Shown: piece after piece, positions 14,033 to 26,474 of the stretch
Position numbering within the stretch: the first letter of the stretch is position 1
Layout: the number at the start of each line of letters is the position of its first letter
DNA from: Lates calcarifer
Lineage: Eukaryota > Chordata > Actinopteri > Centropomidae
Length of the DNA stretch: 64,000 nucleotides
Assembly: GCF_001640805.2 (NCBI RefSeq)
Contig: NC_066837.1
Span: 16,538,501 to 16,602,500 of the forward strand
Reading direction: 5' to 3'
The notes under the pieces: generated by a model
The model's input: the letters and a program-made list of their open reading frames with translations, nothing else
What the model was told of the DNA's origin: nothing
Databases searched by the model: none
Program-made: the position numbers and the translations under genes

Positions 14033-15026
14033 ACATCCATACACCCTGCCTTTCCGATCCTGCTTTCCTCTCTAACAAGCACACAGGGTGAGAGTGCAGA
14101 CTGGAGTCAAGTGCAGCGTGCAATGAGAGACACGCGGTTCAAAACCTTGTCATGACGTGCTTTTCTTCAGCACGTCTTGACTCCGTTTCCCTTTCTGTGT
14201 CCACCACCCCACCCCCCTTTTCCACTTTTCTTGAAGCGCTATACCCCCTCATCCCTCCTCGACTTTGAGACATTCATCAGCACCTGGGGGAATGAGGGTG
14301 ATTTTCTCCACAATCTCATCTCTACATTCGGCCCAATACCTCCATTTGCCTTTGTCCCCATCTGCGTTTCTCTCAATCTGTTGCACTTTTTCCTCCCCTC
14401 TTTTTCTGAAATTCTCTCCATCTCCATATGCATGTATCTCTATTGCTCTTCCCCTTTATCACGCACGCCGTTAAATCAGATAGGTTGGATAAGTGAGACA
14501 GTGTGCTTACACAGATACCAGAGGCACCAGAGAGCAAAAATCAATCACTTCTCCCCTTTCCCTTTCATCAGCTAAACCCCCCCCCCGCCCCCCGTCTTTG
14601 TAGCCCTCCCTTCCTCCTTCAATCTTCCCGCTCTACTGTTTGCAGCATCCTCCGCGTCATCATTATCTTTTGAATGTCACTCAACATTTCCGTCCCATTT
14701 CAAAACGTTGCCTTTGATTAAAAACCAAGTCTCCTCACCCTCCAAAAAAGATGTCCTCCCTCCCAGATTTTTTTCCTTTTTTTTTTTTTCTTTTTCTTGG
14801 AGAGCACAGATGCCAACCCAAATCTTTCCACCATTTCCTCCATTTGTGGTGCGCGTCTCCTTCAACAGCACAAGACTTTTTGACTGACAGCAGCTGGCCT
14901 GTCAAAGACACGGGGGAAGTCAGGGAAAGAAGAGGACTCGGGAAGCAAAAAGTGAAGGAGAGACGCGCAGAGAAGGGAGGAGTGAGGGATGGAGAAAGAC
15001 ATTTCTAATTCAAAGAGACGTGCAGT

Positions 15027-15057
15027 GTTTCCGTGGCAACTCGGTTTCCATAGAAAC
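15027..15057. promoter_or_regulatory. two tandem RFX X-box motifs
   Basis: GTTTCCGTGGCAAC (15027-15040) and GTTTCCATAGAAAC (15044-15057) both fit the palindromic X-box consensus GTNRCC-n-RGYAAC closely and lie 3 bp apart. RFX-family factors bind such sites in neuronal and ciliary genes. The pair lies in grin2b intron 1, 14.6 kb downstream of the coding exon, so an intronic enhancer role is possible. Confidence 0.55.
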
Positions 15058-15787
15058 GGTCTTGCTAAAGATGCCATTAGTGTGAAAAAATATCTACTTA
15101 CACTCTACTGCACTGTATGCACACAAATATAGGAACATATCCATTTGTACGCGATTGCACATATGAGAGAAGACACATATGATAGCATTCCTGCACTGGG
15201 TTTTATTCACTGACACACCTGAGGTCAATTATAATAGCTCAATTACAGGCCACTTATGTTGGTAGCTCAATTATAGGTTTGGCCCTTTGGGGAAAAGAAG
15301 TGACAAATAGTCCTGCTAATATTATTAGCTGTACTTGTAGCTTTAGCGTTGAGTTTTGTTTTGACTTCGCTCTTCAAATTACATCCTTCAGATTAGGCTG
15401 CAGGGGCCAAATTCTCCATATATTGTGTCATTGACCATGACAGTCTGCAGGCTGGGACCACCCACTCATCGACACACATATACTATATATAACTAGCACA
15501 AACTAACCCAGGCTGACAGAAGTGGACTGTATATAAAGTCCTACTTGCTGTACGTGATGAGGGATTTGGGGGTGGGGGGCGGTTGCGCGACATGCCTGTA
15601 ATGAACCGCATGTGCGAGTCGTGTGTAGACGTCTCTACTTGCCCACTGTTTTGTGGCGGATGGGCTGACGATTCAACATAATGAGGTCTCATCACAATAA
15701 CAGAGACAGAGTTATGTCAGTCAGAACAAAATGTCCCTGAGCATTATTCCACCACATCCTCCCCTAAGGCATAATAACATACTATGT

Positions 15788-16379
15788 GGGGCTGCGAATA
15801 GAGATTATTTTCATTGTTGATTAATCTGAAGATTGTTATTTCAATCAGTTCTGTTTATAAAATATCAAGAAACTGCAAAAAATAAACTAAAAAATGCCTA
15901 TTACAGTTTCTCACAGTCCAGGCTGACATCTTCAAATGTCCAAACCAATACTCCAAAACACAAAGACATTACCTTTACTATCACAGAAGATCTTGAAGAG
16001 CATCTAAAAATAAAGAAAAACTGGAACCAGGTGATGAATGTTTGCCATTGGTGCTTAAAAAATGTGCTAAAACAAATTGATTCATCTTTAAAATGTTACC
16101 GTACATATACTTACACATAATCTTAACCTTGCCAAGAGTTCTACGCTAACCAGTTCACATGAAAACCAGAGGAAACAAACAAAAATGGAGGTCTGGTAAC
16201 AGCTTAATTCATGGTCAAACTGTCTGCGACAAATAAAAGCAGCAAATCCTTTTGCGAGAAGCCTGGACTAGAGAATTTTTGGCATTTTTTGCTTGAAAAA
16301 TTACTGAAATGATTTATCGTTTGGCAGAATAGTTGTTGATTTACTAATCCACTAATCAACTAATCATTGCAGCTCTCAA
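15788..16379. mobile_element. non-autonomous inverted-terminus repeat element, copy 1 (longest)
   Basis: The copy begins GGGCTGCGAATAGAGATTAT and ends AACTAATCATTGCAGCTCT, so the two ends are roughly inverted complements (GGGCTGC/GCAGCTC with ATTA-rich inner termini). The interior has the landmarks of a common perciform element: TATAAAATATCAAGAAACTG, a block near CAGTCCAGGCTGACATCTTC, CAAAGACATTACCTTTACTA, and TAGAGAATTTTTGGC. There is no coding capacity. Five more diverged copies lie in this window. Confidence 0.6.
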
Positions 16380-17274
16380 AGAAATATGATGATTTCAGAG
16401 TTGTTATTCCTGTAAATCGACTTACAACAGCCTGACGCATGTTAATCCCTTCAACACAGTTGTTTCTCCAACTGTGAGAAAGTCAATGAGCACGACAGCA
16501 GACCCCTTTGAATCCCTGAACAAACTGAGGACGATGTGGGTTGTGATTCAGTGGTCTGAAACAATGCTGCCCGATTTGTGCATAATGAACTAATGTCTGC
16601 AACACGTCTGTTTGTGTTGATATACAAAAACTTATTTGACTTGCTTTTCCTAATTTTGGAAAAACTAACTTCCATTTAATGTTGACTTTTTAAATAACAA
16701 ATTGCTTTTTAAATAACCACACCCTCTGAAAAGCTCTAGAGACGTGACACCAACAAAAGTCTCCTGTATGGGAAGGTATCACAGCTTCTGTATCAGTGAC
16801 CAACACGTTTAGGTTTGTAATCTCCCTGTGATGCTTATCACTCACTGTGTTATTCAAATATTCAGCAGACATGAGCTGCCTCCTTTTGAATTTCCCAACC
16901 AACTGCACAGATCTACTTGGTTGAGCTGCTGTATAAGTCTGCACTGCGTGTAGGAGCAGAGGAAATAGATTTATCAACTGTTGTGTAACAGCTAACATAA
17001 TGGAATAATGCATTATTTTCAGGTATTGTGTCGACTCGAGTCATTGGTAGAGGATGACTCGCATTCATTTTATTTGTTTACTCTTGCATTTTCCCTTAGC
17101 ATGTCCAAAAAAATGTTGAATGACATTTCATTTTTCCCTAACTTATACACGAGCTTGTGGCTTTGAAGGGTGAGAATGTAAGCTTTGAGCTGGTAGTTGC
17201 CGGAGAGCGTTGGCTTACTTTGATGCAGAACAGAAGAAAAAAAAAAAGGAGATTAGAGGGAAGAGCTGAGAGAG

Positions 17275-17279
<5 letters not shown>

Positions 17280-17309
<30 letters not shown>
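17280..17309. repeat. GA microsatellite
   Basis: About 15 GA units within a purine-rich stretch (17230-17310). Confidence 0.9.
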
Positions 17310-17311
<2 letters not shown>

Positions 17312-18304
17312 TGGTATAACGATAGAGAAGTGGGTGAAAGCCACAGAAACACTAAGAAAAATTGGAGAAAGACACCCAGGAAGAGTAAAAAGAGAGGCAC
17401 CCAATCTAAAGCTGAACATTTTGGAGTCTGGCACTCCCCACCGGTGTGTGTTGAATAAACAGGACTGTGTGTGATAACACTCTGCAGGGGCTAACAGCTG
17501 CAGTGTCACATCACCTCTTGCCTTCGCCCTGGTATAATCAGCATCAGCAAGTGTACACTCATACAACAAGCTAACCTGACTTTTCACAGCTACAGCTCTC
17601 TCTCTCTCTCTCACTATAAAGGTGCTGTCTGATAAGATATCTATTAAGATTGAAAACAAAAATCTGACTTCCTCTTCATTAGGCCCAATACAGGCTCTTA
17701 TAAAAGTTTGTATTAACATAGCTCTGCAGTAGCTGACACTTACTATATTTCAGGCTTTCTGTGCACTTGCATTTCAAATCCCTTGTACTAAATATAGAAA
17801 GTAGCCCTCAGGGTTGAGAGCTACTGATATTTAGTACATGGGGTATTATGAGGTAGAGTCATTTTATAACTCCATCATTGTCATTGTTTAGCTGTCTCAG
17901 CGAAGAGTTTGGAGACTCAGTTCTCTGCAGAGTGACAGCTTGGCGGCTCTGCGGCCGGCAGCTGTTTAACAAGGACGTCCAGACGAATGAGGGAAGTTAC
18001 CTGAAGCCCGCCGCACACACTGTGTATTTTCTATTAAGCAAAGCAAGTGTACACTCATGGTCGACGGATGTTGTTGTAAACCGCAGCAGGAGGCCCAAGT
18101 GCTGCGTATGTGTGAATGTAGAGAACCAGGCGAAGGCTTATTAGAGAAGAGAAGGGAGTGAGTGAACGAGTGCCAGTGAAGGTGCCACTCACTGGGTGTC
18201 ACTCTCGCCATAGATAAAGACCACTGAGCCGGATGTGTCAGTCCCTGCTACTGGAGAGACTCACCAGCTGTCACCAGCAGATATTACCTCATGCTCTCCA
18301 TTAC

Positions 18305-18306
<2 letters not shown>

Positions 18307-18352
<46 letters not shown>
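18307..18352. repeat. CA microsatellite
   Basis: About 23 uninterrupted CA units. Confidence 0.9.
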
Positions 18353-18357
<5 letters not shown>

Positions 18358-18492
18358 GGCCAGTGTAGGACACACACTCAGACACAAGTTATGTTTCCAT
18401 TAAAATGTCTGAGGCAAATTTCTAAAATTGTTTCCATCAACTACCTTTATACAAATATGTTCAAAATAAACCAGTAATACATAATAATCAAG

Positions 18493-18620
18493 TTGTAGCT
18501 CAGGTGGTAGAGCGATCCCCGACTCTTCCTGTCTAAATGTGCAAGTGTCCCTGAGTAAGACTGAACCTCAAATTTTTGTTTTGTACAAAAGTGTCCAACT
18601 GAATGCAATGTCACGTAACT
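18493..18620 (+). mobile_element. tRNA-derived SINE remnant with internal deletion
   Basis: GTAGCTCAGGTGGTAGAGC (18494-18512) is an intact tRNA A-box head (TAGCTCAGGTGG). The sequence jumps straight to GATCCCCGACTCTTCCTG, the B-box side, so the D-to-T-arm interval is missing. The body then reads AAGTGTCCCTGAGTAAGACT and GAACCTCAAAT, which is a common fish SINE body (GTGTCCTTGAGCAAGACACT type). With the internal promoter split it cannot be an active Pol III unit. The end point is approximate. Confidence 0.6.
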
Positions 18621-20351
18621 GAACACGTAACATCTAAGAGGAGCCCCAGTCAAAACAGAAAGGTTGTGGTTACGTACGTCCTCATTGTCTAAACGTTTAA
18701 ATGCTTTATCCTTTGGGTTTTCTGGTGAAGTGGAGGCGTGAAAAAACCCACCCACGCACCTGAGCCCAATCCAGAGTCACTGTAGTTACACGCAGACAAA
18801 AAACTGAAGAAAACTGAAAGACACTTTGGTGAGTGGTTACACGTGTGAAGCACAAGAGGACATTGTTACACAGCTGGCGCAGAAAGTTGTATTGATTAAA
18901 ACTGTGGCTGTTTTGTCAAACGCTTGTGAGATGGATGACCAAAAAACACAGTTAAAACACCTCCTGTGCAGACATGGTGTAATGCTGTTTGTCTTTTTTC
19001 TGGTTCTGGTTTTCTGGTTTGTTTATTTAAACTGATAATGCACATGTTCTATCACTGATGGAGTTTATGTGCTGTATCAAAAACACGTACATTGTGCGCC
19101 AGTTTGGACGTATCGTGGGATTTTGTTGATATAAAAACAAAACTTCAGTCTTGCACCAAAATGTTTCTTTCCCCTGCTTCCTCCATTGCTCGTCTCTCTC
19201 TGTCTCTCCCTCCCTATCTCAGTCCCAACAAATGGAGGCTCACTGATGAATGTAAATGACTGCACTCCCCTGCTCCATGCAATTAGACCAAACTCAACCT
19301 TTTCTGCCTGTTTGGGATTAAATACCCACAAGTCAGCCGGCTTTCTCTGTATTTAAGAGCCCTTCCCCAGCCTGATGCAAAACCGTGAAAACCACCACAT
19401 TATGTGACAATTTTTTTTTTCTACACCGGCTCTTATCTTTGTATCTTTTATCTCTCGCTGCCAGTTTCGCTCTCTCGCTCTCCCTCTCTCTGTATTCCCT
19501 AAACATAAAAAACACTGCATGATGAAGCTCGGTTTCATGAACGGTGGCACCAGAGCTCCCTCTAATATGTACATCTTTGGAAAAAATGATCTTAACATAG
19601 TTGGAGTTTGTTTTAAGTTTGAACCCCCAATGACACTGAATGGCAAAAATTATAGATGGGTCATCTGGAACTTTTTGAGACAAGCACTGCCTTGAGGATG
19701 GGGCTTTGGGAGCTGTGGAAAATGAAATTTGCATGAATAATGTGCTATGGATGGGAAAATTATTACAGAAAATATACTGTTGCAGATACTAGTGTGTGTC
19801 CTATCCTAGATGTAAGCACTACCTGGCAATCAGTCAAGATTAAGGCTCTTTACTGGGCTGGTGTTTTAGTATTGTACACCTAGGCTTCACTGAGTAGTTG
19901 TTAAATGATTTCATGACATAACTGAGACATCTGTCAGCATTAATCTGTTCAGTCCCACTGGCAACCACTTGATGTTCTGATTTTAAACCAACACAGACAG
20001 CTGCTGTGATTGGCACATAAACAGAACAGAACACAACAGTTCATCAGTCAATCTGATCAATGCTTGTTTTTCAAAGGTCACGGGAACAAGTTTGTCATTC
20101 AGCGATCGCAGCAAATCCTCTACACTGAACAAAATAAGCTGTCTGACACTGCCTTTCAAAACAACACATCTAAGCATTTCATAACCTGACGTCTCTATCC
20201 GCACTATCCCTAACTGTGAAAAAATTATTCATATATCTGATTTGCCACTGCTGCGGTTAAAGCTGCTACAAACAATATAATATTAATAATGACTTTCTGC
20301 TCATTGTTTTGGTCTCTCAACAACTTTGTTTCCAGCTGCAGTGGACAGCTG

Positions 20352-20360
20352 TTTTTTTTG

Positions 20361-20391
<31 letters not shown>

Positions 20392-20402
20392 TGTTTGTTT
20401 GT
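20352..20402. repeat. TTTTG pentanucleotide repeat
   Basis: Six TTTTG units preceded by a T-run and followed by TTTG and GT units. Confidence 0.85.
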
Positions 20403-20499
20403 GTGTGTGTAAAAGCTCTCATAATTGTACACTACCTCCTCAGCAGATAGATAAACTCAGCAACTAGCTGGTGAATTATGGTGAAGCATTTAGAACCTT

Positions 20500-20640
20500 A
20501 AAGGTGGTGGAGACCAAAAACAGAGCTAAAAGAGAATGAATCCTGGACTCACATTTACTCTATACTTCAAATGAATGCTAAATTTTTTTGGTAGTATGTC
20601 AGTGGCGCGTTTGCGACTTATTGCACTGCCCCTAAGTGGA
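20500..20640 (+). repeat. dispersed repeat, copy A
   Basis: GGTGGTGGAGACCAAAAACA, AGAGAATGAATCCTGGACTC and an ACATTT-type block recur in the same order, with divergence, at about 35770-35840 (GGTGGAGATCAAAAACAAAG, AGGGAATGAATATGGAACTT, AACATTT). This is a dispersed fish repeat of unknown class, with no coding capacity. Confidence 0.4.
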
Positions 20641-21610
20641 CAAAAAAAAAGTCACTTAACAGCGATTTTTCAATTTTTTAATAAATAATTTTGTAATAAT
20701 AATTCAATAAGTTCAATAAATTTATCTCAGTGCTTTTTAAGTGAAACAGTTAGGAACTTTTGTTTTGAAAAGTGCTAAATAGATTATTCTTAAATTACTT
20801 ATCACTGCCTGGGCAGCTGACAGAAAAGAGCAATAATTCACACAGCCACTAGAGGTCCTCATCAGGTAAAGGTAAACAGTTTGGCATTTGAACAAACAAC
20901 TAATGTTGCTGCTTTTCTTGTTAGAACAATCTCAGAGATAAATAAAGTTTTAATATAATTTGTCTCAAACAGATCAGCAGGTGATGAATCTGAAATAAAC
21001 TAGCGGGCTTCTGTCATAAAAAGGCTAATATGGGTTCATTTGAATCATACGCCATCTTTAGCTTACTTAATAAAATTAGCTGGTAATTAGGTCTCATCTG
21101 CTGGAATGTTAAAAGACCAGATAGTTACTGCTTGGTAGGGAGAAGCCAAGTGAGGCTCCCAAAGCCTTCTGACAACCTGTTGTAACTGAGTGCAATGCAG
21201 AGAAGTCTCCTGTGATCTCCCAAATTACTCATCCTGTCCACGCACAGCAGAGCCGCTGATAAAACGAACTCATTATATGGAGAGAAAGACAAGGAGGGAG
21301 AGAAAGAGAGGAGAGAGAGGGGAAAAGGGAGGAAAGGATTTGCGGTCCATTTGAAGGGCACAATTAAAATTAAGAAATTTATCAAGAAAAAAATTAGCGT
21401 GCAGAAAAAGAAGCTCATTGTGTGAGTGCTCAGTGTATTCATGGGACAGTGAGGTTTGGATAGGTTAAAGGGGTTGTCGGACAGAATGAGGCGATGAAAA
21501 GAACGAAAGTGAGGAGGAGGAGGACAGAGATGAGAAAGGGACAACGAGATGGGAGGGATGAGGACATTAGCCTCACACCTTCTTTGACCTCAACCTTGAT
21601 TCCTCATTTT

Positions 21611-21612
<2 letters not shown>

Positions 21613-21655
<43 letters not shown>

Positions 21656-21656
21656 G
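21613..21656. repeat. compound GT/GA microsatellite
   Basis: About 14 GT units followed by 7-8 GA units. Confidence 0.9.
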
Positions 21657-22227
21657 GAGTGTCGGACAGTATGATGAGCGAATCTCTCTGAAAACAATCT
21701 TACTCTCAGGATACAGCACTGACCTGAAATATTTAGCTCCACAAACCTGCAACTTAAACCTGCTGCACAGTGTTTTATTTTGTTGCTGAGACAGAAGAAC
21801 TGTATGGGCAATAATGCGCAAAGGTAAAAACACTCATGCATCAACTATCCAGCTGAGATTTCAACACGTAATGAGAAGAAATGAGATGTGAGATTACAAC
21901 TCTGTCTCCTCAAAATTAATTCTAATGCACTTCACAAATATGTTTTAAAAGAGTAAAAGCTATTGCTGCGTGGATTATGTTCAGTAGCACATTTTTCCAG
22001 TGGAGGAAGTTTTCGTATTGCACAGGAATCATACAGAGGCTGTCGGGGTGGATGGTAGGCATACACAACACAAGATTCTGACACCAGAGACTTGGATTTG
22101 CATTCTGAGTCCTACATGTTGTTAGGCTTATGTAACAAATGTACTTTAAATATGAGGACAGATTGCAGTTTTGGTTAAATACTGAACAGCTGAACACATC
22201 CTCCTGTCTGAGGTAACATCAGTAACT

Positions 22228-22428
22228 CTATGGACAGCAACGCTGGTTTGTCAGTCAGTCCACCACTTAAGTCCAGACTGAAATATCTCACTGACTAGGA
22301 CCATGTCCCCTGAGGATGAAACCGTCTGACTTTGGTGATCCGCTGACCTTTCATCTAGCGCCACTCTGAGGTTGACAGTGTCTCAACAACTATTGGTCGG
22401 AACTGCAGTTAAGTTTGGCGCAGGCAGT
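22228..22428 (-). repeat. interspersed fish repeat (unknown class), copy 2, inverted
   Basis: Read on the minus strand this gives ACCAATAGTTGTTGAGACA, GTGGCGCTAGATGAAAGGTC, GGATCACCAAAGTCAGACGG and ATATTTCAGTCTGGACTTAA, ending GTGGTGGACTGACTGAC. These are the same phrases, in the same order, as the second half of the repeat at 340-830. The two copies lie about 21.4 kb apart in opposite orientation within grin2b intron 1. Confidence 0.6.
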
Positions 22429-25400
22429 CACGGTCCCCAGAGATCAAATCCTAACGACTGATGATGATTCCCTTACCTGCATTTAGCACATTATGCTGAT
22501 TAAAAAAAAACTGTGATCTACAGCAGTACATTTCCCCTTAACATATTTTCTGTTGCAAATTAGAAGTATAGAAATTTCATTCCTAGGAGACAGGATTAGA
22601 AATTGAGCTTCTACAGTGGGATTTCCAAATAAAGTCACTAAGCTCATGCCAAGAAAACTACCTTGGACGTTGTCACAGTTCACAAACTCTTGTCTCCCAT
22701 TCACTGACAGAGAAGCAGCTTCAGGCTTTGTCGTGCCATGACATCACAGATTAGAGTGAGCTCTTTTGATTTTTGCTTTAAGAGACAGACGTTCATGTCC
22801 TCATACAGTACCTACATTTAGCTGTCTACGAAGGGGCAACAGGAATGACACAGAATACATTATTTCTCCCAACCACAGGCTCTGTCTGTTGGGCCTCAAA
22901 AGGGTTAAATGTTCGGCAAAGCCAGGAAAATAGGAACATCAATCAAATGCAGGCTGCCATCGTATCTCACAAAGACAGAGTGAGAGAGAGAGAGAGAGGG
23001 AGTAAGTGTGCTTAAAACTCTCACAGTGTGGGATTAGTTTTACAGGGAGAGGAAGGGTGAAGTAATCATTACTGGAGCACGTCTGTTGTTTCAGTCCCAT
23101 CCAAATCAGGTCAGTCAGTCACCTACAAAGTAATCATAATCTCAGATCTCAAAAAGCGCTCGTGCCATGAGTGAAATCTGCGAGACTGATAATAACCTCT
23201 GTGTTATTGAGACGAGGGAAGGACCGCTGGTTCAAACTTGTTCAGACTTTTCTTTGCTCTTGTAAACAAGCTATGTCATCACTGCTCGAGTCTCTACTCA
23301 GCATCACTTGTGAAGGTTACATTTGACATATGGGGCATTTTTGTTGCAGTGACAATGCACAAATGTAGCAGACACTCCTGTGTAATTTCTGAGACCGATC
23401 GAAGAGATCTCCTGCACAAATTGGCTTTTCACATTACTGATGTCCTGCGTTAACGATTACGTTCCGCACATTTCCCTGAAAACTAATCCTGTCTGAATGG
23501 GACTTAAGAATGACAGTGTATAATATGTACATGTGCAGTTTATTATTGTAGTTTGTTCTTTAATTCTCTTGTCTTTTGGGATTGGTCCTAATTGCAAAAG
23601 GGGGCATTACAGAGGCAGTCCATTATCCTCTCATGTACAACCACCAGGCATAATGGGATACGCGGTGCATGCAGGATGAAAGGAGGGGACTCATAAAACC
23701 ACAAATTGGGAACGAGAACAATAAGATGAGAAAATACAGAGCACCCTCAGCTCAAACGATTGTGTCAGCTGCAACAGATTGGCAAGGACCTATGTATCAC
23801 TGTACAGGCTGCCAGCTGGTCTGGCTAACATCAAATAATGAAGGCCAAACAGGTCCATAAGATAATTTACCTCCCTGGTCGTGTCTGTCTTACAAGAAGT
23901 CCTCACACACTTCTGCACAAAAAGATGCCTATTTTAAGACAGAGAGGGTGTATAATTGTAGTAATCAATCAAGGGGTGGTGAATCAGTTTTCACTGACAG
24001 AGAGCTACGTCTCTGTAACAAAAGGAGTTTTTTTATGTGGGTACAATGGCAGTTTGTTCTTTTACACTGTATTTTCTCCTTTCTTTTCTTTGGAGAAATC
24101 ACACCACAAGAGAGCCGCAGCACAGTGGTCCATTCATCCATGAGTTTTACTATTGACCACCCGACACACAGTTCTTCACCCCAAGAGAGATTTATATTCA
24201 ACAAGCAGGAACTTTAAGCCCCGTGTACAGTTACAAAACTAGTAGGCAGTCTTGAATGGGCTGACAAAATCCTAGAGAAAGAAAAGAAATCAACTTTAAG
24301 GAGAGCGGACCCTGTATGAGGAATGGTACAGGACGCCGCGCGCCTCTAGGTACCTTGTTTGCAGTGAAAACAACTGCTGTAATCTCCCCAAACACAGGCA
24401 AAGAGGCTATTATCGTCAAACACCAGCATGCTGTACGTGTTCACGCACATGCGCAGACACACACGTGCACAAAGGCACATACACACACAGCTTAAGTCCC
24501 AACAATAGATCTGGAAGACCTCATTAGTCTCCGGAGCCAGAGTTGAGTGTAGGCCAAGGCCAACTCTGTCGTCCTATTATGCCAATACCAACACATGGCA
24601 CAGAGTGAATTAATGGCTAAATGGAAGCGTGCAAATTGTTTGGTGCATAATGGGCCTACCTGCATCTGTCGCTGATTCATTATAATGGGTTACAGGGAAG
24701 GAAAATAAAGCCAGGAGTGCTGCGGGGCATCAGGCCAGTTTATTTGGCCACACTGAGGCTGTGAAGCATGTGGAATAATGCAGTGTGAAGATCAAATGCC
24801 ATTAAAAGGACATGCATGTTCAATGTTTTTTTTTCTTTACTTTTTTTTTTAATGGAAATATAATTGCTCAGTGACCAGAGAGAAATCAAGTGGTTTGTCC
24901 TACATAGACGCCTGAACTAAAGGACTTCAGAAGGATTTGCTGCAAAATAGATTAGACATAATTGTGGACTGATAAGGAATGGACTTGGCAACCTGAAGGG
25001 AATTGAGTTATTGATGCTGGAAAATCACTCACTTGCGCTTTTGCAGACATGTTCAAACAAGCATGTGCACACACAGTTAGGGTTCATCCAACTGCCCCTC
25101 ATGACTCTATAGGCTTCATGTTCCACCTCACCCACACAGCTCTTCACCTCTCCATCTGAAATTTCTGCAGCACACCATCGCTCTTCTCTAGGCTCTTCTG
25201 TCTCCTTTGTTTTTTATAAATTTAGAATAGATATACAACTTCATTGTACTGTCTTCAGTTCACAGGATATAAAATGCTAAAAAACACAAAAAGTCGGCAA
25301 TCAAAATGTAGAAATGGGAACTGTAAAAAGATGTCAACAAAACAAAGTGATTCATCGGCTGTGTTACGCTCAAATGAAACTACACTCAGTATATCCATCA

Positions 25401-26474
25401 GTTTCCTTCATGTGTAAGATGTAAAAGTATTTTTGTATGTCCTGTTCTCATTAGTGGATTCGTCCGCAGACTTGAAATAAATGCACACGAAACTTTAGTG
25501 TTGACCAGAAGCGAGCCACATTGAGAGTGCTGACCCTTGAAGGAGCCAAAGTGTCTAAAATAGATGAGCAGCATATCTGCTGTGTTGTACTATTCACTTT
25601 TATTCACCGCTCATGTGTCAAAAGTATTAACTTCTCCACATGGTTTGCAGACACATGAGTCAGTCAGTCAGTGTAAATACATCTTTTGAATGAACTCTGT
25701 GAACTTACTGTTAAAAAAATGAGTTAGTAAGCTTTTTCCCTCTTCAATAAAACTGTCTGATGAATGAAATTATGTACAATCATGTGGACAAAATGCCAAG
25801 GGGGGAGGAAAAAGCACAGTGCAGAGAAAGTAGAAAGAATCTCTGGGAGGTAAAATGACTCAGTGGAGCTAGCATGTTAATTTGCTCGCTACAGTACTTC
25901 ACCAACCTTGTGAGTAGTCACCAGGCTAAAAGGTTGAGGTATTTCCCAAACACATGTGGATGAATTCTGCTGTGATTTTAGGTCGTTCAACAGACTTAGC
26001 AGATTGTAAACTTTTTTAAAGACTGTACAAATTCAGAGTGGAAATGTAATGGCATTAAAAGACATTTAATCAAATGCTTTGGAACAACAAACGTTTACCA
26101 CAATTTAAATCCTGGGTGACTGAACAGAACAGCACGCTACACATGGAAAACAGTTAATATTATGTAATGTATTTAATCTATTGTTTTAAGATGACAGCCT
26201 GGAACCACTTTAATACCGATATATTATACTGTATTGCACTAAATGTGTATATGCATGGGTGTATATCACATTTCTCATTGTCTATGTCACTTTGAATTGC
26301 TGTGTGAATATTAGTTCTACCCATGGATTAATGAGAAAGGGATACTGGTTATCCACAGACTCTTATTTTGAAATACAGTATACGGGATGCTCAACAGGCT
26401 GAAACAAGATGTGCAGGACAATCTGTAATTTGATAATTTATCATGCAAAACTGCTGCACAAACTTTGTTCATTC

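Noticed and set aside
14177..14575. 132-codon plus ORF
   Set aside because: It is pyrimidine-rich, Phe/Pro/Leu-biased, with no domain and no supporting splice sites.
17138..17719. 193-codon minus ORF
   Set aside because: Its middle is an LSLSLSL run from a GA microsatellite. The flanks have no homology I recognise, nor splice context.
18494..18540. tRNA gene
   Set aside because: Only the A-box head is present, the anticodon region is missing, and a SINE body follows.
22200..22250. RE1/NRSF-like site around CTATGGACAGCAACGC
   Set aside because: Only the right half resembles RE1, and the spacing to a left-half match is wrong. It also adjoins a dispersed repeat.
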